Shown one piece after another: positions 36,721-48,323 of a stretch of 64,000 bases of DNA. The position numbers were made by a program, and so were the translations under genes. The notes under the pieces were generated by a model. The model was not told the DNA's origin. It did no database searches and worked only from the letters and a program-made list of their open reading frames with translations. Source of the DNA: Malania oleifera (Eukaryota > Streptophyta > Magnoliopsida > Santalales > Ximeniaceae); assembly GCF_029873635.1 (NCBI RefSeq), contig NC_080425.1, forward strand, positions 41,109,390 through 41,173,389, read 5' to 3'. Each line of letters starts with the position of its first letter. Within the stretch, counting starts at the first letter, position 1.

Positions 36721-37810
36721 ATTGATTTATCTTTGGGTTTTGGTATTAGTTCTCATACTTGACTTCTTTCAAATTGATTTAATTCCTCTTGCATAGCTGT
36801 AATCCAAGAATCATCATTTAAGACATCTTCAACATTTTTTGGTTCATCTTAGTATAAAAAGGCATAATGATTACAAATATTTTTTAATGAGACTTTAGTG
36901 GTTATTCCTTTTCATGTTTCACCAAGAATTTGTTCTTTTGGGTGATTTTTGTCATATTTCCACTCTTTAGGGAGTTCCAGATTCTCTGAAAAGTTTTTAT
37001 TTAGAGCATCCTTATTCTTTTCTTCTTTTATTTCAAGAACTTCTTCCTTTTGTGAAGTGACTTCTTTTTCATCATTCATATCTTTAATGCTATAATGATT
37101 TGATTCATCAAAAGTTATATGAATTGATTCCATAATTGTAGAAGTTCTTTTATTATAAATCCTATAAGCTTTGCTATTTGTAGAACAACCTAAGAAAATG
37201 CCTTCATCTGTCTTTGTATCAAATTTTCCTAAATCATCTTTAGTATTTAATATAAAGCATTTACACCCGAATACATGAAATTAGGATATATTAGGTTTTC
37301 TATCTTTCCAAAGTTCATATGGTGTTTTATCTATTTTTGATCTTATTGATACCCTATTTACAATATAACATGCTGTATTTACAGCTTCTACCCAAAAATA
37401 TTTAGGTTGACTATTTTCATTGAGCATTGTTCTTGCCATTTCTTGCAAAGTTCTATTTTTCCTTTCAACAACTTCATTTTGTTGTGGAGTTCTAGGTGCT
37501 GAAAAATTGTGAGTTATTCCATGTTCATTACAAAATTTATCAACTTCCTTATTTTTAAACTCTCTTCCTTGGTCACTTCTAAAGCTTGTTACATTATAGC
37601 CTTTCTCATTTTGTAGTTTCTTGCATAAGGTTATTAATTGGTTACAAACTTCATCTTTGTTTGCTAAAAAGATTACCCAAGTAAATCTTGAAAAATCATC
37701 TACTATTAGAAAAGCATATTATTTTCCACCTAAGCTTAAGGTTCTAGTTGGATCAAACAAGTCTAAGTGTAGGAGTTCTAGGGGTCTTCTGGTGGATATG
37801 AATTTTTTTC
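36721..37810 (-). pseudogene. Copia integrase core and C-terminal region (pol-bearing element)
   Basis: Reading down the minus strand in the frame set after a shift at 37801-37810 gives HLDLF, then IVDDFSRFTWVIFL, FRSDQGREFKN, and NEVVERKNRTLQEMA, so the D, D and E residues are present. The shift lies in an A run (plus strand TTTTTTT) and looks like a one-base indel. The usual Gly before VVERKN is Glu. A GKLEKFDTK-like C-terminal segment and an acidic, Lys-rich stretch (36912-37133) follow. Several TAA/TAG stops interrupt it. Confidence 0.87.
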
Positions 37811-39450
37811 TTTTTGAAATTTGTTCTTACTTGTTTTCCCTTTTGACAAGCATCACACATCTTTTCTTTTACGTACTTAATATTTGGTAATCCTTTTACA
37901 AGATTTTTCTTAGATAATTTATATAGTAGGCCCATATTGGCATGTCCTAATTTCCTATGCCATAACCAACTTACTTCATTCATAGCTGTTAAACAAGTTA
38001 TGTTTTGATTTGCTATTTTCTCAAGATTTATACAGTAAACATTATTTATTCTATGAGCCATAAACAAGGTTTCTTTATTTTTGGGATTCTGGATAACACA
38101 TTTTTCTTTCATGAACATTACTTCGAACCCTTTATCACTCAATTGACTAATACTTAAAAGATTATATTTTAGTCCTTCTACTAATAGCACATTATCTATA
38201 GTGAGTGAAGATTCTTTACCAATTTTTCCGATACCAACAATTTTACCTTTGGCATTGTCACCAAAGGTGATGTATCCCCCATCCTTTTGTTTTAAGGTAG
38301 TGAACTTGGTCTTGTCACCCGTCATATGCCTTGAGCATCTGCTATCCAAGTACCATTTGTCCGCTGTCGTTGTTGTCCTAAGGCAAACCTCTTCATCGTT
38401 TGCCATGAAGCATATATTTGCCATCTCTTGTTCACTTGATTCGGTTTTAGTTTCACTGGAGCTTGAGTCCTCCCAAGTAGCTTTCATTGCTTCCTTCTTT
38501 TTCTTCATGTCTTTCTTGAATAATGGACACTCCAGTTTAATATGCCCTGACTTTTTGCAATGATAACATATGGGTAGTTCATTCTTACCTTTATTTTCTT
38601 TCCTACTTGTATCTCCTTTTTCACTTTTCTTTTTGTAAAATTTTCTAGGAAACCTTTTATTTCTTCTATAGAATTTTCCTAGTCTCTTAGTAATGAATGC
38701 CAATTCATCTTGATCTAAGTCACTTGTTTCGCTTTCTTCTTCACTAGTGCTATGACTAGATGCTTTTAGAGCTATGGATCTTTTATGCTTTGGTTCAAGA
38801 CTCCTTGCTTTCAATGCCATTTTATATGTAAGAAGTGAACCTATAAGTTCATCCAAAGAAGTAGTCTTAAGGTTTCTACCTTCCGTGATAGTTGTGGCCT
38901 CTGGTTCCCATATTGAGGGTAGACCTCTTAGAATTTTTCTGATCATTTCATATGTAGTATAGGTTTTTCCTAAGGCACTTAAAGAGTTTATTATGTGAAT
39001 AAATCTGGTGTACATGCTTAATATTATTTCATCAGAATTCATTTTGAATGTTTCGTATTCACTTGTTAGCATGTCTATCCTATTGTCTCTAACATCAATG
39101 GTTCCTTCACAAGTTACTTATAGTTTATCCCAAATCTCCTTGGCTGTTTTGCAGGTCATGACTCGATTAAACTCATTAGCATCTAATGCACAATATAATG
39201 CATTTATAGCACTTGCATTTATTTGAAGCATTTTATAATCTAAGTCGGTCATGTCTTTCTTTTGTTTTCCATAAACTAACTTAGTGGGGATAAGATTTCC
39301 ATCCATAACAACTTCCCAAGCTTTCCAATCCATGTGTTGGAGATATATTTCCATTCTCTTTTTCCAAAAAGTGTAATTGTGTCCACAAAAAATTAGCGGA
39401 CGGGTTGAGGATTGTCCTTCACCAAAGGGTGCTACTCCAATGTTTGCCAT
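37753..39450 (-). pseudogene. Copia gag, protease and integrase zinc domain (pol-bearing element)
   Basis: The frame starts at the ATG at 39448-39450 (MANIGVAPFGEGQ). A CAA to TAA stop at 39118 lies between KEIWDKL and VTCEGT; the frame is otherwise open to 37753. Gag domain: UBN2-type body, then RSIALKA and an acidic run, zinc knuckle CYHCKKSGHIKLEC at about 38520-38565. Protease: WYLDSRCSRHMTGD at about 38325-38365, where the usual DSG is DSR (GGA to AGA), which should abolish the active site. Integrase zinc domain: WHRKLGHANMG and CDACQKGK at about 37830-37970. Confidence 0.92.
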
Positions 39451-39506
39451 TAGATCTTTTTATAGTTTCTTGTTAGGAATTTTTATAACTAGGCTCTAAT
39501 ACCAAT

Positions 39507-41273
39507 TGAAATGAGGATAGCTTCCCAAGAGGGGGGTGAATTGGATTCTTTTAAATTTCAATGATTTTTAAGCCTTTGATTTTAATTACCTAGAAAACAA
39601 GATGTATAAACAATAACCACACTTAAAAATACTGAAATTTAAATTTACAAGTCAATTAATGAAATCAAGATAATTCAATCACTCAACCAAGAATATTAGA
39701 GCTTTTGTTGATTTCCCTATAAACTCTTTGTATGCACTTTACTTGATCAAGATTTTCGTAGATTAGCCAACGTATTCCCTTTTTGGGTTTCCGCAAACGA
39801 TTAATCAAAACATACTTTCTAAATATCAAGTACCTTTGTTTCTTTCTCACTTAAGAACCTGCAACCTGCATTTTTAAATCATACAACAATAGTAAGTGAA
39901 GCACAGAGAAAGACACAAGATTTTTACGAGGTTCGGCTTCAACACAACTTATGTCATCGACTTTGGCAAAACACCAAAGGATTCCACTATATCAGTTCTG
40001 TTACCTGGTGGAACAACACCTATTTACAACCACTCCTTTTGTTAGGCTAGAGCCCGCCTCTCCAAACAACAATCCCTTGTTTGGTCCAACGATTCAACAG
40101 CTCTGAATCATCTAAGAATGACGATAAAGAAATTTTGTGTACAAAAGAAAACTCTCACAAAAGAGTAAATTAGTACAATGATCAGCACACTTATACTCCA
40201 AGGTAATTCGAATATAAGAAATTTGAAGCTCAATACTTAGTATGAATTACCAAATAATTTTTCAAAGAAAATGAAAGATTCTGATTTTTGAAAGCTTTGC
40301 TTCAAAGTATAAATCAATAGTAGATCAGAAATTTAAGCTCAAGAGAGTTTTAGATACTTTGAGAATTTTGAATACTTGAAGATCAGTTGATCTAAAAACC
40401 TTTGAAGATTGCTGGATCTAAAAACTTTTGAAGATTGCTAGATCTGAAAACTTTCAAAGATTGCTTAATTTCAAAAACCTTTGAATATTGCATCAATGTT
40501 AAAACTTTTGAAGATTAGAACTATTTATAGATGTTTTAGAAGCCATCCATTACTCCCAAAGAATCCTAAAAATCATTTCCAGGTATGTTGAAATAAATAT
40601 GTCCAAAAACATGGTTTAAAAAATCTTCCCGTTGAGAGATTTAATGCAAATGTTCAAGTGACAGTTTCCTATCACAGAGCAGACTCTCAACACAAAATGC
40701 TGGCGGTCGCCTGCCAGAACCAAGGCAGTCGCCTGGCTTGTTCACGCAGGCGCCTGGTAGGTTAGGCAGTCGCCTGTCTAGCTACTGACTTTTTAAAAAA
40801 CCATTTTCTTAATGTGGTAGTCGTCTGGCCCTTCATTATTTCAAAAAGTTTTCTTTTCTTAAACCCTTTCTTTTTATTGATTTAAAAAATATTCTTTAGA
40901 GTATATATATAAAAACATATTTTTGAATTTCTATGAGCTTCAAACCACTTTATACTTGAGATTAACTTTGAAGTACTTACATTTAGAATATCCTTGAGAA
41001 AAAATAATTCTTTTAGTCTTCAGTCTTATTCTTCCATCATCTTTGGGGTTGCAATCTTTCCTTTGAACTTTTCACAGTATAACTTTGTTGTTCATGCTCT
41101 TTATAATCCATAAGCTTTACTTTGTGTTCTTCAAGGATTCTTTGTAATCCATAAACTTCCTTATGCACTTGAGTTTTGTTATTTTCTTGAAAAACTTTTA
41201 CTTGAAACATATTAAACATATCATTTGATTTGTTATCATCAAAATAAGAATTGTAAGCCTTATTAGGTCAACA
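39507..41273 (-). repeat. 5' LTR of the pol-bearing copia element
   Basis: 1,767 bases, plus-strand ends TGAAATGAGGATAGC and TTAGGTCAACA. The interior carries GCAGTCGCCTGGC-type motifs at 40670-40825 and a TATA-like region. The primer site abuts its left end. The left LTR lacks the part beyond about 41013. Confidence 0.88.
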
Positions 41274-41278
41274 TTTAC

Positions 41279-41800
41279 CAAACCACGTTTATATTCAGTA
41301 AGGTCCCTTCCACTCACCAGCCTATATCCTTGCCTCATAATTATAATTATATCTAAAGGATACATACCACTGTCCAAAAAGCTATATTCAAAAATTCATA
41401 CTCTCCTAGATGCTCTTTGCTTATATCTGGACATGATTACTAAGCACGAAAATATTTTGGAAAATGTCCACCCATTCTGAATGCTCTTCTGAACTCAATA
41501 ATGATTTTATTGTTAAGAGTGTTTAAATTATCTTCATAAGCTCTCAAACTTTAAATCAAATAATTTAGAGCTTCATCTTTGTGAACCTTAAATGGATAAT
41601 ATAATTGCTATAGGTTTCAACATATATGGAAATGCAAATGACTAAGAAACCTATGAATGAATTTTAAAAATGAAAAGCCATCTGAACTCGTGCCTTTCAC
41701 ATATTGAAAATCATAAGAAAAGAGGCAGACATAGGCTTATTCCTTAACGAATAGTCATTGTGACTTTTTGGTTCGATAAGCCTAAAGCATTCTTTGCAAC
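41279..41800 (+). other. Non-coding internal DNA of element X, second part
   Basis: This continues the element A-like sequence after the copia insertion (CAAACCACGTTTATATTCAGTAAGG onward) and ends near AAGCCTAAAGCATTC, where an LTR fragment begins. Confidence 0.7.
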
Positions 41801-43863
41801 CTTATGGTCAATCTAGTGCAAGTAATATAAATATATCAGAAATTAAATGAAGCGATTTAATTAACTACACATGCACTAGAAAAACAATAAAGTAAAAGTG
41901 ACACACATAAATGTTATTGAGGTTCGGCCAATTGCCTACATCCCCGCCTTAGCTAACAAGTACAAGGATTACCACTATAATTGCTCACTTAAATGGGTGG
42001 AGCGACACCTATACAAACTAGGTCAATTAGCACAAGGCTGACCTCAACCTTTACAACAATCCTTATCGGGCTGGATTACCGCCCCCTCAGGCCACGCCTG
42101 GAATCACTTAGATTTACAATTAAATGGTACAATATAAAAGTGCTTTCACGTAAAGCAGATTTGTACCCAAATGCGTTCAATCATATACACGACAAATGAT
42201 TTAATATGTAAGCTCAATGTGGTCCAATAGTTCAACTCTCAAATGTATTTTCTATCAGTGTTGTGAGTACGTGAGAGTGTCAAAAACAATCTGTGTATCT
42301 CAAAATATTCAATCAAACATGTTCACACAAAATATCAGTGAGTTTCAAGTATGTCAATCAATAGGATGTCTCAATCCTGAATATAGTGTATATGCTTGGT
42401 TTGCAAAAGTTATGCAATCTTTGTATTCAGAAAATGATATATACTTGAATAAATAATGCCACAAAGATTAATATAACAAACACAAATATTTGTTCACAAA
42501 TATATCAATATAGATTCCACAAGATATTTGAGTAAATTTGAAAATATTTTTGCAAGCCAAAAAAAATTACAAGCTTCCTAAGATATTGCAATACGAATGC
42601 AACACTCTGAAGCTTAGGTAAGTCTTCTTAGGATAGGCTTATGAGCAAAGGCCCCTAAGAACACTTAGGTTTAGCTCTTAATGAAAAATCAATTCAATCA
42701 CAAGTAATGAGAGAGCAAACCTAATTACAAAAACATTCAAGACACTTACAGAGGATTTAGGAGATAGAGAAGGTAAGTTTGAGTGATTTTGAGAAAGAGT
42801 ATGAGTAGTAGAACATATTTTTCTTGAGAGAAAATTTTGGATTTTTGTTTGCTAATCAAGTTGCTAATTTTCCCAAATGAAGGGGTATATATAGACATCC
42901 CATGAATTATGATCGTTGGGGACATGGTCAGCATTATTAGAAAAGATTAATGGTATTTTAATTAATTTAACCCTGTTTAAAACATTTTAACCATGGTAAA
43001 AAATTAGGGCAACCCGAGAGGTCCGGTTGACCAAAAACCATTTTAGTCGACCGAAGTTCATATGGTTCGGTCGACCAGGTCATTTTTGAACTTGGGACTT
43101 GGTCGACCAAAAGTGCATGTTCTAAGGGTGATTTTTCATTTTACCGAGGTTCGGTTGACCAGGCCATTTTGAATTGAATGGTTCAGTCAACCAGACAGTT
43201 GGAATTTCTCCCGAGGACCCTCGGTCGACCAGGTAGTTGGTATTCAATTTTGACTCGGTCGACCAGGTGATCAAATTGTTGACCTCAGGAGGGTTCGGTC
43301 GACCAGGGGATTTGAACTACAATGATTCGGTCGACCGGGATATTGGTCAACTGTTGACCCAGACCAATTTCGGTCGACTGGGGCAGAATGAACTGCCTTA
43401 GTTGGTCAACCGAAAGTGTACAATGTGTGTATTTTGGTCCTGTTATGATTCACTCAAACCCTAATCAAGTGTCTAACATTCATAGGTGCAATGGTGAGTG
43501 TCCTAGGGTCATTTCTGGGTCCTTTTGAAGACACCAAAAAAATATGGTGTTAATCGACCGAACCCTAAGGTCATTCTAAGGTCATTTTTAGTTTATGGTT
43601 GGTTTGAGCTTACCTATTAGATCATGCATGTGATGTGTGTGATCTTATTAAAAACCAATCCCTATTTACTATTACAGACCAATTTTGCAAATGAAATATA
43701 TATTACAGCACAGAATATAAATTGGTATTCAATCTTCATTTGTTCCATGTGCATGTGCATTATGATATTGACAATTTAGGTTCCTGCACATAACCTCAAA
43801 TACCCATTAGATACAATGAGCATTTGTCATAATCAAAACTGGGTGTGACCTATAAGGTCAACA
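41801..43863 (-). mobile_element. Truncated copia LTR inserted in element X (minus strand)
   Basis: The minus strand begins TGTTGACCTTATAGGTCACACC at 43863, the LTR start of the same broad family. Its other end lacks about 100 bases, and about 30 bases of element X are missing at the left junction, so no TSD can be read. It contains the U5-side block at 41915-42010, a TATA-like TATATATAG context near 42886-42895 and the strongest palindrome array in the window at 43005-43410. Confidence 0.82.
43005..43410 (-). repeat. GGTCGACC palindrome array
   Basis: About twelve copies of (T)TCGGTCGACCAG or close variants lie at roughly 25-45 base spacing, for example near 43068, 43226, 43257, 43297 and 43330. 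The intervening DNA is not itself a simple tandem repeat. Confidence 0.85.
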
Positions 43864-45054
43864 CTTGGCTATAGAACTTGAAAAAGCAAAAGGCATAAAT
43901 GGATAAGTGCATAACTCAGGGGGAGCATATATTCTTTCATGGTTATATTACTTAAAATGCTCTCATAATTCTTGTTTTATGCCTAAATGTCCATATGAGT
44001 ACTGCATTGAATTCCTAACTATCCACGGTCACTTATTGTTCATGTTATCTTGTTGGATGGTTTACATTTTCTATGGACTGTTGATTGTACTATTGGATTG
44101 CATGCGTAGTCTAGAATGCATCCTGCATGGTAGATGTAGTGGATGTGAATTGCATGCTGGTAGTAGAAATAGGTTCTCGCATGCTCAAATTGAATTATTT
44201 TGAATTGATTGCTGGAATCTATTAGGTTTTGATGCATGAAAATTTGGAAAATGTTCAATTTATTGACGACATGCTAGCGAAAGTTCAGTGGAATTTTCCC
44301 AAAACAAATCCATGTACAAAGATGATTATGATAATAAAAATGTTAAAATATTTTTGAAAGGATGAGTGAAAACTTAAATAGAAATATAAAAGCTTCATCC
44401 TAGCATAATCATCAAACATTTAGAAAGGCTCAGATCCATCCCTAGTAAAAGAGCTTAATGGATTCATATGCATCAATTCACATTCTTGAATATTGAGGCT
44501 CTTCAGAAAACCTTAAATATCATATCCAGTGCTTAAATGTTTATGAATAGATATGGATTGTTCTAGGTTATGAGTGATTAGTTCATGCCTTAATATATTT
44601 TCTAAGATGCAACTGTGGCCTATAGGGATGACCATACTAATCATAATATAGTTGATAAATCATTAGTATAGTTATTTTAAAAGATTTAAATTGATAGGCT
44701 TACACTACTAGCATAATGAAATTTGTCTTTAACTAGTATAAGCAGTTTATTGCATTTAAGCTAGGATTTCAATCGAAAGGGGGAGCATCTAGAATTAATT
44801 CCTACCCTGTTATGCTCACCAATATCTCTTAGCTTAGATCTTCTTTGAATCAAGTGTGGCATGTGCTTAAATAAAATGATCTTTGTAAAAATCTTAAGTC
44901 GATATATATTGCTTCGCCACATGTTGTTTGTCTTTGCCATATGATCTTGCATGTGACTGTTAAGATTTTCTTTGGCAAAGTATTGCTTGTATGATGTTTA
45001 AAGTTTCTTTTTCAGCAAGCACCCCCAGTACTTCTTGACAATATCATAAAGGGG

Positions 45055-45133
<79 letters not shown>

Positions 45134-45209
45134 CATATATATCTATTTACATATACTTTTTGGCAAGATCAAATTTCAAAACTAAACTCTTTATCTTTTT
45201 CCTTATTAT

Positions 45210-45299
<90 letters not shown>

Positions 45300-45742
45300 T
45301 TAAAAAAAAAACTGCATAACTGGTTCGATAACTACATATGAAAATGCATACGAACTAGTTAGATTGTTTTATGCTCAAACCTTCTATTCGGTATCATATG
45401 TCATATGTTTTAAAATCAAATCTTTTACGGGTCTTATGATATGATTTGAATTGCATGGTTTGTGGATAATTCTGGTCTAATCATGTTTGTTATGTCATTT
45501 TAAATTTGAATGACTAGTTATATTGTTTGTGTGCTTAATTGCTATATTTTTCAAAGACCAGTTATATTTTACATGCCCTTTTTGCTATTGCCAAAAGGGG
45601 GAGAAGTAGCAAAACTAGGTATTTGGGAAATGCTTGAGCTTTAAATTTCTTTACATTTCCTTATGCATACTTTCAGGGGGAGCCTTTCTTGGTTGTACCC
45701 ACTTTTGCATAAGGTATTTGTCGTCATCAAAAACAGGGAGAT
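43864..45742 (+). other. Non-coding internal DNA of element X, third part, with repeated purine tracts
   Basis: It resumes element A-like sequence at CTTGGCTATAGAACTTG. It has purine tracts CAGGGGGAGCAT (near 43917), AAAGGGGGAGCAT (near 44777), AAAAGGGGGAGAAG (near 45594), CAGGGGGAGCC (near 45675) and the last one AAAAACAGGGAGAT just before the 3' LTR. Matching tracts occur in element A on the other strand. It contains the inverted microsatellite pair at 45057-45296. No protein is readable. Confidence 0.75.
45057..45296. repeat. Inverted microsatellite pair: (AT)n(GT)n ... (AC)n(AT)n
   Basis: (AT) at 45057-45096 and (GT) at 45097-45130, an 83-base spacer, then (AC) at 45214-45260 and (AT) at 45261-45296. 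The right arm is the reverse complement of the left arm in order and composition, so the strand could form a hairpin with a stem of about 70 pairs. The Cys-Val and Thr-His/Ile-Tyr ORFs here are by-products. Confidence 0.95.
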
Positions 45743-47805
45743 TGTTGACCTTATACGTCATATCCTGTTTTGATTATGACAAATACTTTGGTACTTAATG
45801 TTTGCCAAGTTTGTGTGCAGGTTAATATTGGCATGATCACATGATGGCATGAGGTGACTTGAACAATAAAGACCCAGAATAGTCATATTTGTAATTTATA
45901 TTATGTTTAATTCGGGTATGTAATAGTAATATAGGAAATGGTCTATAATAATCTGCATATCATGCATGATAGGAACTGATAAGCTCAAGACCATAGAGTG
46001 ACCTTAGAGATTTTCAATCAATTGACGCCAGGTTTTTGGGACTAACTCAAAAGACCTTAGAAAGACATTAAGTCCTTGCACACACACTTAACACAGTCCC
46101 CAACATAACATATATTATCAGGGGAATTATTTGGCTTAAGTCTGGACTTAAAGGGTAAAAATAATGAGGCTTCGGGCTACCAAACTATAGTGTTCAAAAC
46201 ACTTCGGGTAACTGAACCCTTAACCAGTCAGAAGGTTGACTTGGTTTTGGGCGACCGAACCACTTTTACCGTAGCGTCCACGAGCAACCGAACCATTACT
46301 CTAACTTTTCCCACCAACTCGGCAGCCCAAACTTCACGTTCAAATTTGCCTCAGACTAGGGAACACATGAGTTTAGCAGACCGAACTCAGGACCGGGAGA
46401 CCGAATCGCAGTCTTTTGAAATCGCCTTCGGTTCAACATACTGAACCCTTATTCAGGCACCCGAATGTTCAAAAATGACTTTTTTCTGTTGTGTCTGTTT
46501 GGGCGACTGAACTTCAAGTCAGGCGCCCAAAACTTTCGAGTTGCTTAATTTTTCACCGTGGTTAAGAGGGGTTAAATGAGGTTAATTTTCTTAAGAAGAA
46601 TTAAATAATTTAATAATTCCCCTGGTGTCCCCCAATGGTCATAATTTGTTCCTTGCCTATATATATGAGTTCAGTTGCACAAATTAGGAGAGATTAGCAA
46701 AAAGGATTAAGCCAAAACTCTCCTAAATTTCCAAATCCTATTTTGCTCATACAACTCCCATACACTCTCATACACCTATTCCTTTGATCATCCAAGCTTT
46801 ATGAGAGTGCTTTGAGTGTTTATATTCCACTCTAATTTGCTTAAAACTCTCATTGTGTTATTTTTTAATTGATTTTGATACTGAGAGTTAAGCATAAGTT
46901 TTTCCACTGATTTAATCTAATAAATCTTATGTGGGGAAAACTTAGTGGCTTGTGGGTGTTTGAATTGATATTGCAAGATACCTTAGCCCATATTTTTGTG
47001 TGCAAAAATATTTTACAAGCTTGATTTCAAACAACTCTTGTGCTTACTACATTGAGAAAATATTGTTGAGTTTGTTTGAACATTATTGTTTGAATCTTTG
47101 AAACACTAATCTAACATTGAGATTTGGTATACTTGGTTTTCAAAGAATAGCTTGTTTGAACACTCTTGTGCATATTTGAGATTATACATTATACTAAGTG
47201 TTGCTTGCACATATACACCCTTGAGCTTATAGTTCCTACATTATAGGTGTGCATTGATTTTATTGTACTTAGTGGCACATATCAACTTGTGTAAGAAGCA
47301 TTTGTTGTACGTAAATCTTCATACATTTTTTGTATTCCAGGCGCAGGCCTGAAAAGGGAGACTAGCCTTGTTGAATAGTCCCGGATTGGGTTAGACTCGA
47401 TTAGGAAAGCTAGGTGCACTATCCTGGTAAGGTTCGTTTGTAGGTTGAGGTCAGCCCCATTAATTGACCTGATTGTAACTGGTGCCGCTCCACCCATTAA
47501 GTGAGCATTAGTGGAATCCTTAGGCTTGTGAGCTAGAGGCAGGGATGTAGGCAGTATTGGCTAAACTCCGATAACATATCATGTGTGCACTTTACATTTC
47601 TACAATTTATTTATTGCACGTGTATGTTATATTATGAATTTTGTGCCTGATTTAATTTCCGCATCCTACATTTATCTGCGCATTTGGGTTTATGAGTATA
47701 TAGACAAACCCTGAGTTGAGTATTACTACTTGTGAAATTGAAATAAACTTGGGAAATTTTAAATACCCAATTCAACTCCCTCTTGGGAATACACCAAAGT
47801 CAACA
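45743..47805 (+). repeat. 3' LTR of element X
   Basis: TGTTGACCTTATACG to CACCAAAGTCAACA, 2,063 bases, uninterrupted. It matches the 5' LTR, including the palindrome array (46165-46545), a TATA-like site near 46658 and the U5-side block (47480-47570). It is followed by the TSD TCCTT. Confidence 0.92.
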
Positions 47806-47902
47806 TCCTTTGTTTTCAAAAGGTGTAATTAACTCCAATGAAAATCGGAGGATGTGTGGACGATTGTCCCTCACCAACAAAGGTTACACCAACTTGAGTC
47901 AT
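47806..47902 (-). pseudogene. Element C gag, N-terminal fragment (right of element X)
   Basis: It starts at the ATG at 47900-47902 and reads MTQVGVTFVGEGQSSTHPP and then IFIGVNYTF with a TGA where Trp is usual. The frame continues at 28354 on the far side of element X. The primer site (minus ATTTGGTATCAGAG) lies at about 47944-47956. Confidence 0.8.
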
Positions 47903-48323
47903 TGCGATCTTTTACAAAAATGGTTAAGTCTAATGCCACGAGTCTCTGATACCAAATGTGATTTTTGGTGTAATCTCAAAAAGGGGCGGGGGGGGGGGGG
48001 GTGAATTGGATATTTTAAAATTTGTATGTTAAATTAAAATCGAAACCAGTGTTACACAACCTAGGGTCTTTCTAATCAAACACAAATCAATCAAATATAT
48101 GAACTTTCAAATAATTTAAATAAGTATGACAGTTCAGGTATTTCCCAATCAACCACAAATCAGTATTGAAATGCAACTTTAGTAATCTCAACAGATAAAG
48201 ATAAACAAGCAAATACAGAAATGTAAAGAGTATAGGGAAAAAGTGACACTTGGTTTCTACGAGATTCGGCAAATCGTGCCTACGTCCTCACCTCAAGCCA
48301 ACCCACTTGAGGATTCACTATAT

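Larger units (their letters stand above)
33981..41273 (-). mobile_element. Sirevirus-type Ty1/copia element with full gag-pol (pol-bearing element)
   Basis: On the minus strand: 5' LTR 39507-41273, primer site at about 39491-39506 (AATTGGTATTAGAGCC), gag, protease, integrase, RT and RNase H down to about 35513, then a 3' LTR remnant 33981-35512. It inserted into element X. It is the only element in the copia stack with pol. It is inactivated by stops, frameshifts, a protease active-site change and a deletion at its 3' end. Confidence 0.9.
28355..47805 (+). mobile_element. Element X: gag-only Sirevirus-like copia element, with three later insertions
   Basis: Plus-strand order: 5' LTR 28355-30261 plus 32230-32349 (split by a solo LTR), primer site ATTGGTATCAAAGC at 32350, gag 32403-33467, non-coding internal DNA split by a copia element (33981-41273) and an LTR fragment (41801-43863), final purine tract at about 45730-45742, and 3' LTR 45743-47805. 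Without the insertions the internal part is about 4.0 kb and aligns with element A. No pol is readable. A perfect 5-base TSD flanks it. Confidence 0.88.

Noticed and set aside
43005-43410. Regularly recurring palindromic units resembling a CRISPR-like array
   Set aside because: Spacing is irregular, units vary, the sequence lies in a plant LTR and no repeat of fixed length flanks unique spacers of fixed length.
45095-45319. ORFs of repeated Cys-Val, Thr-His and Ile-Tyr
   Set aside because: They are translations of GT, AC and AT microsatellites.
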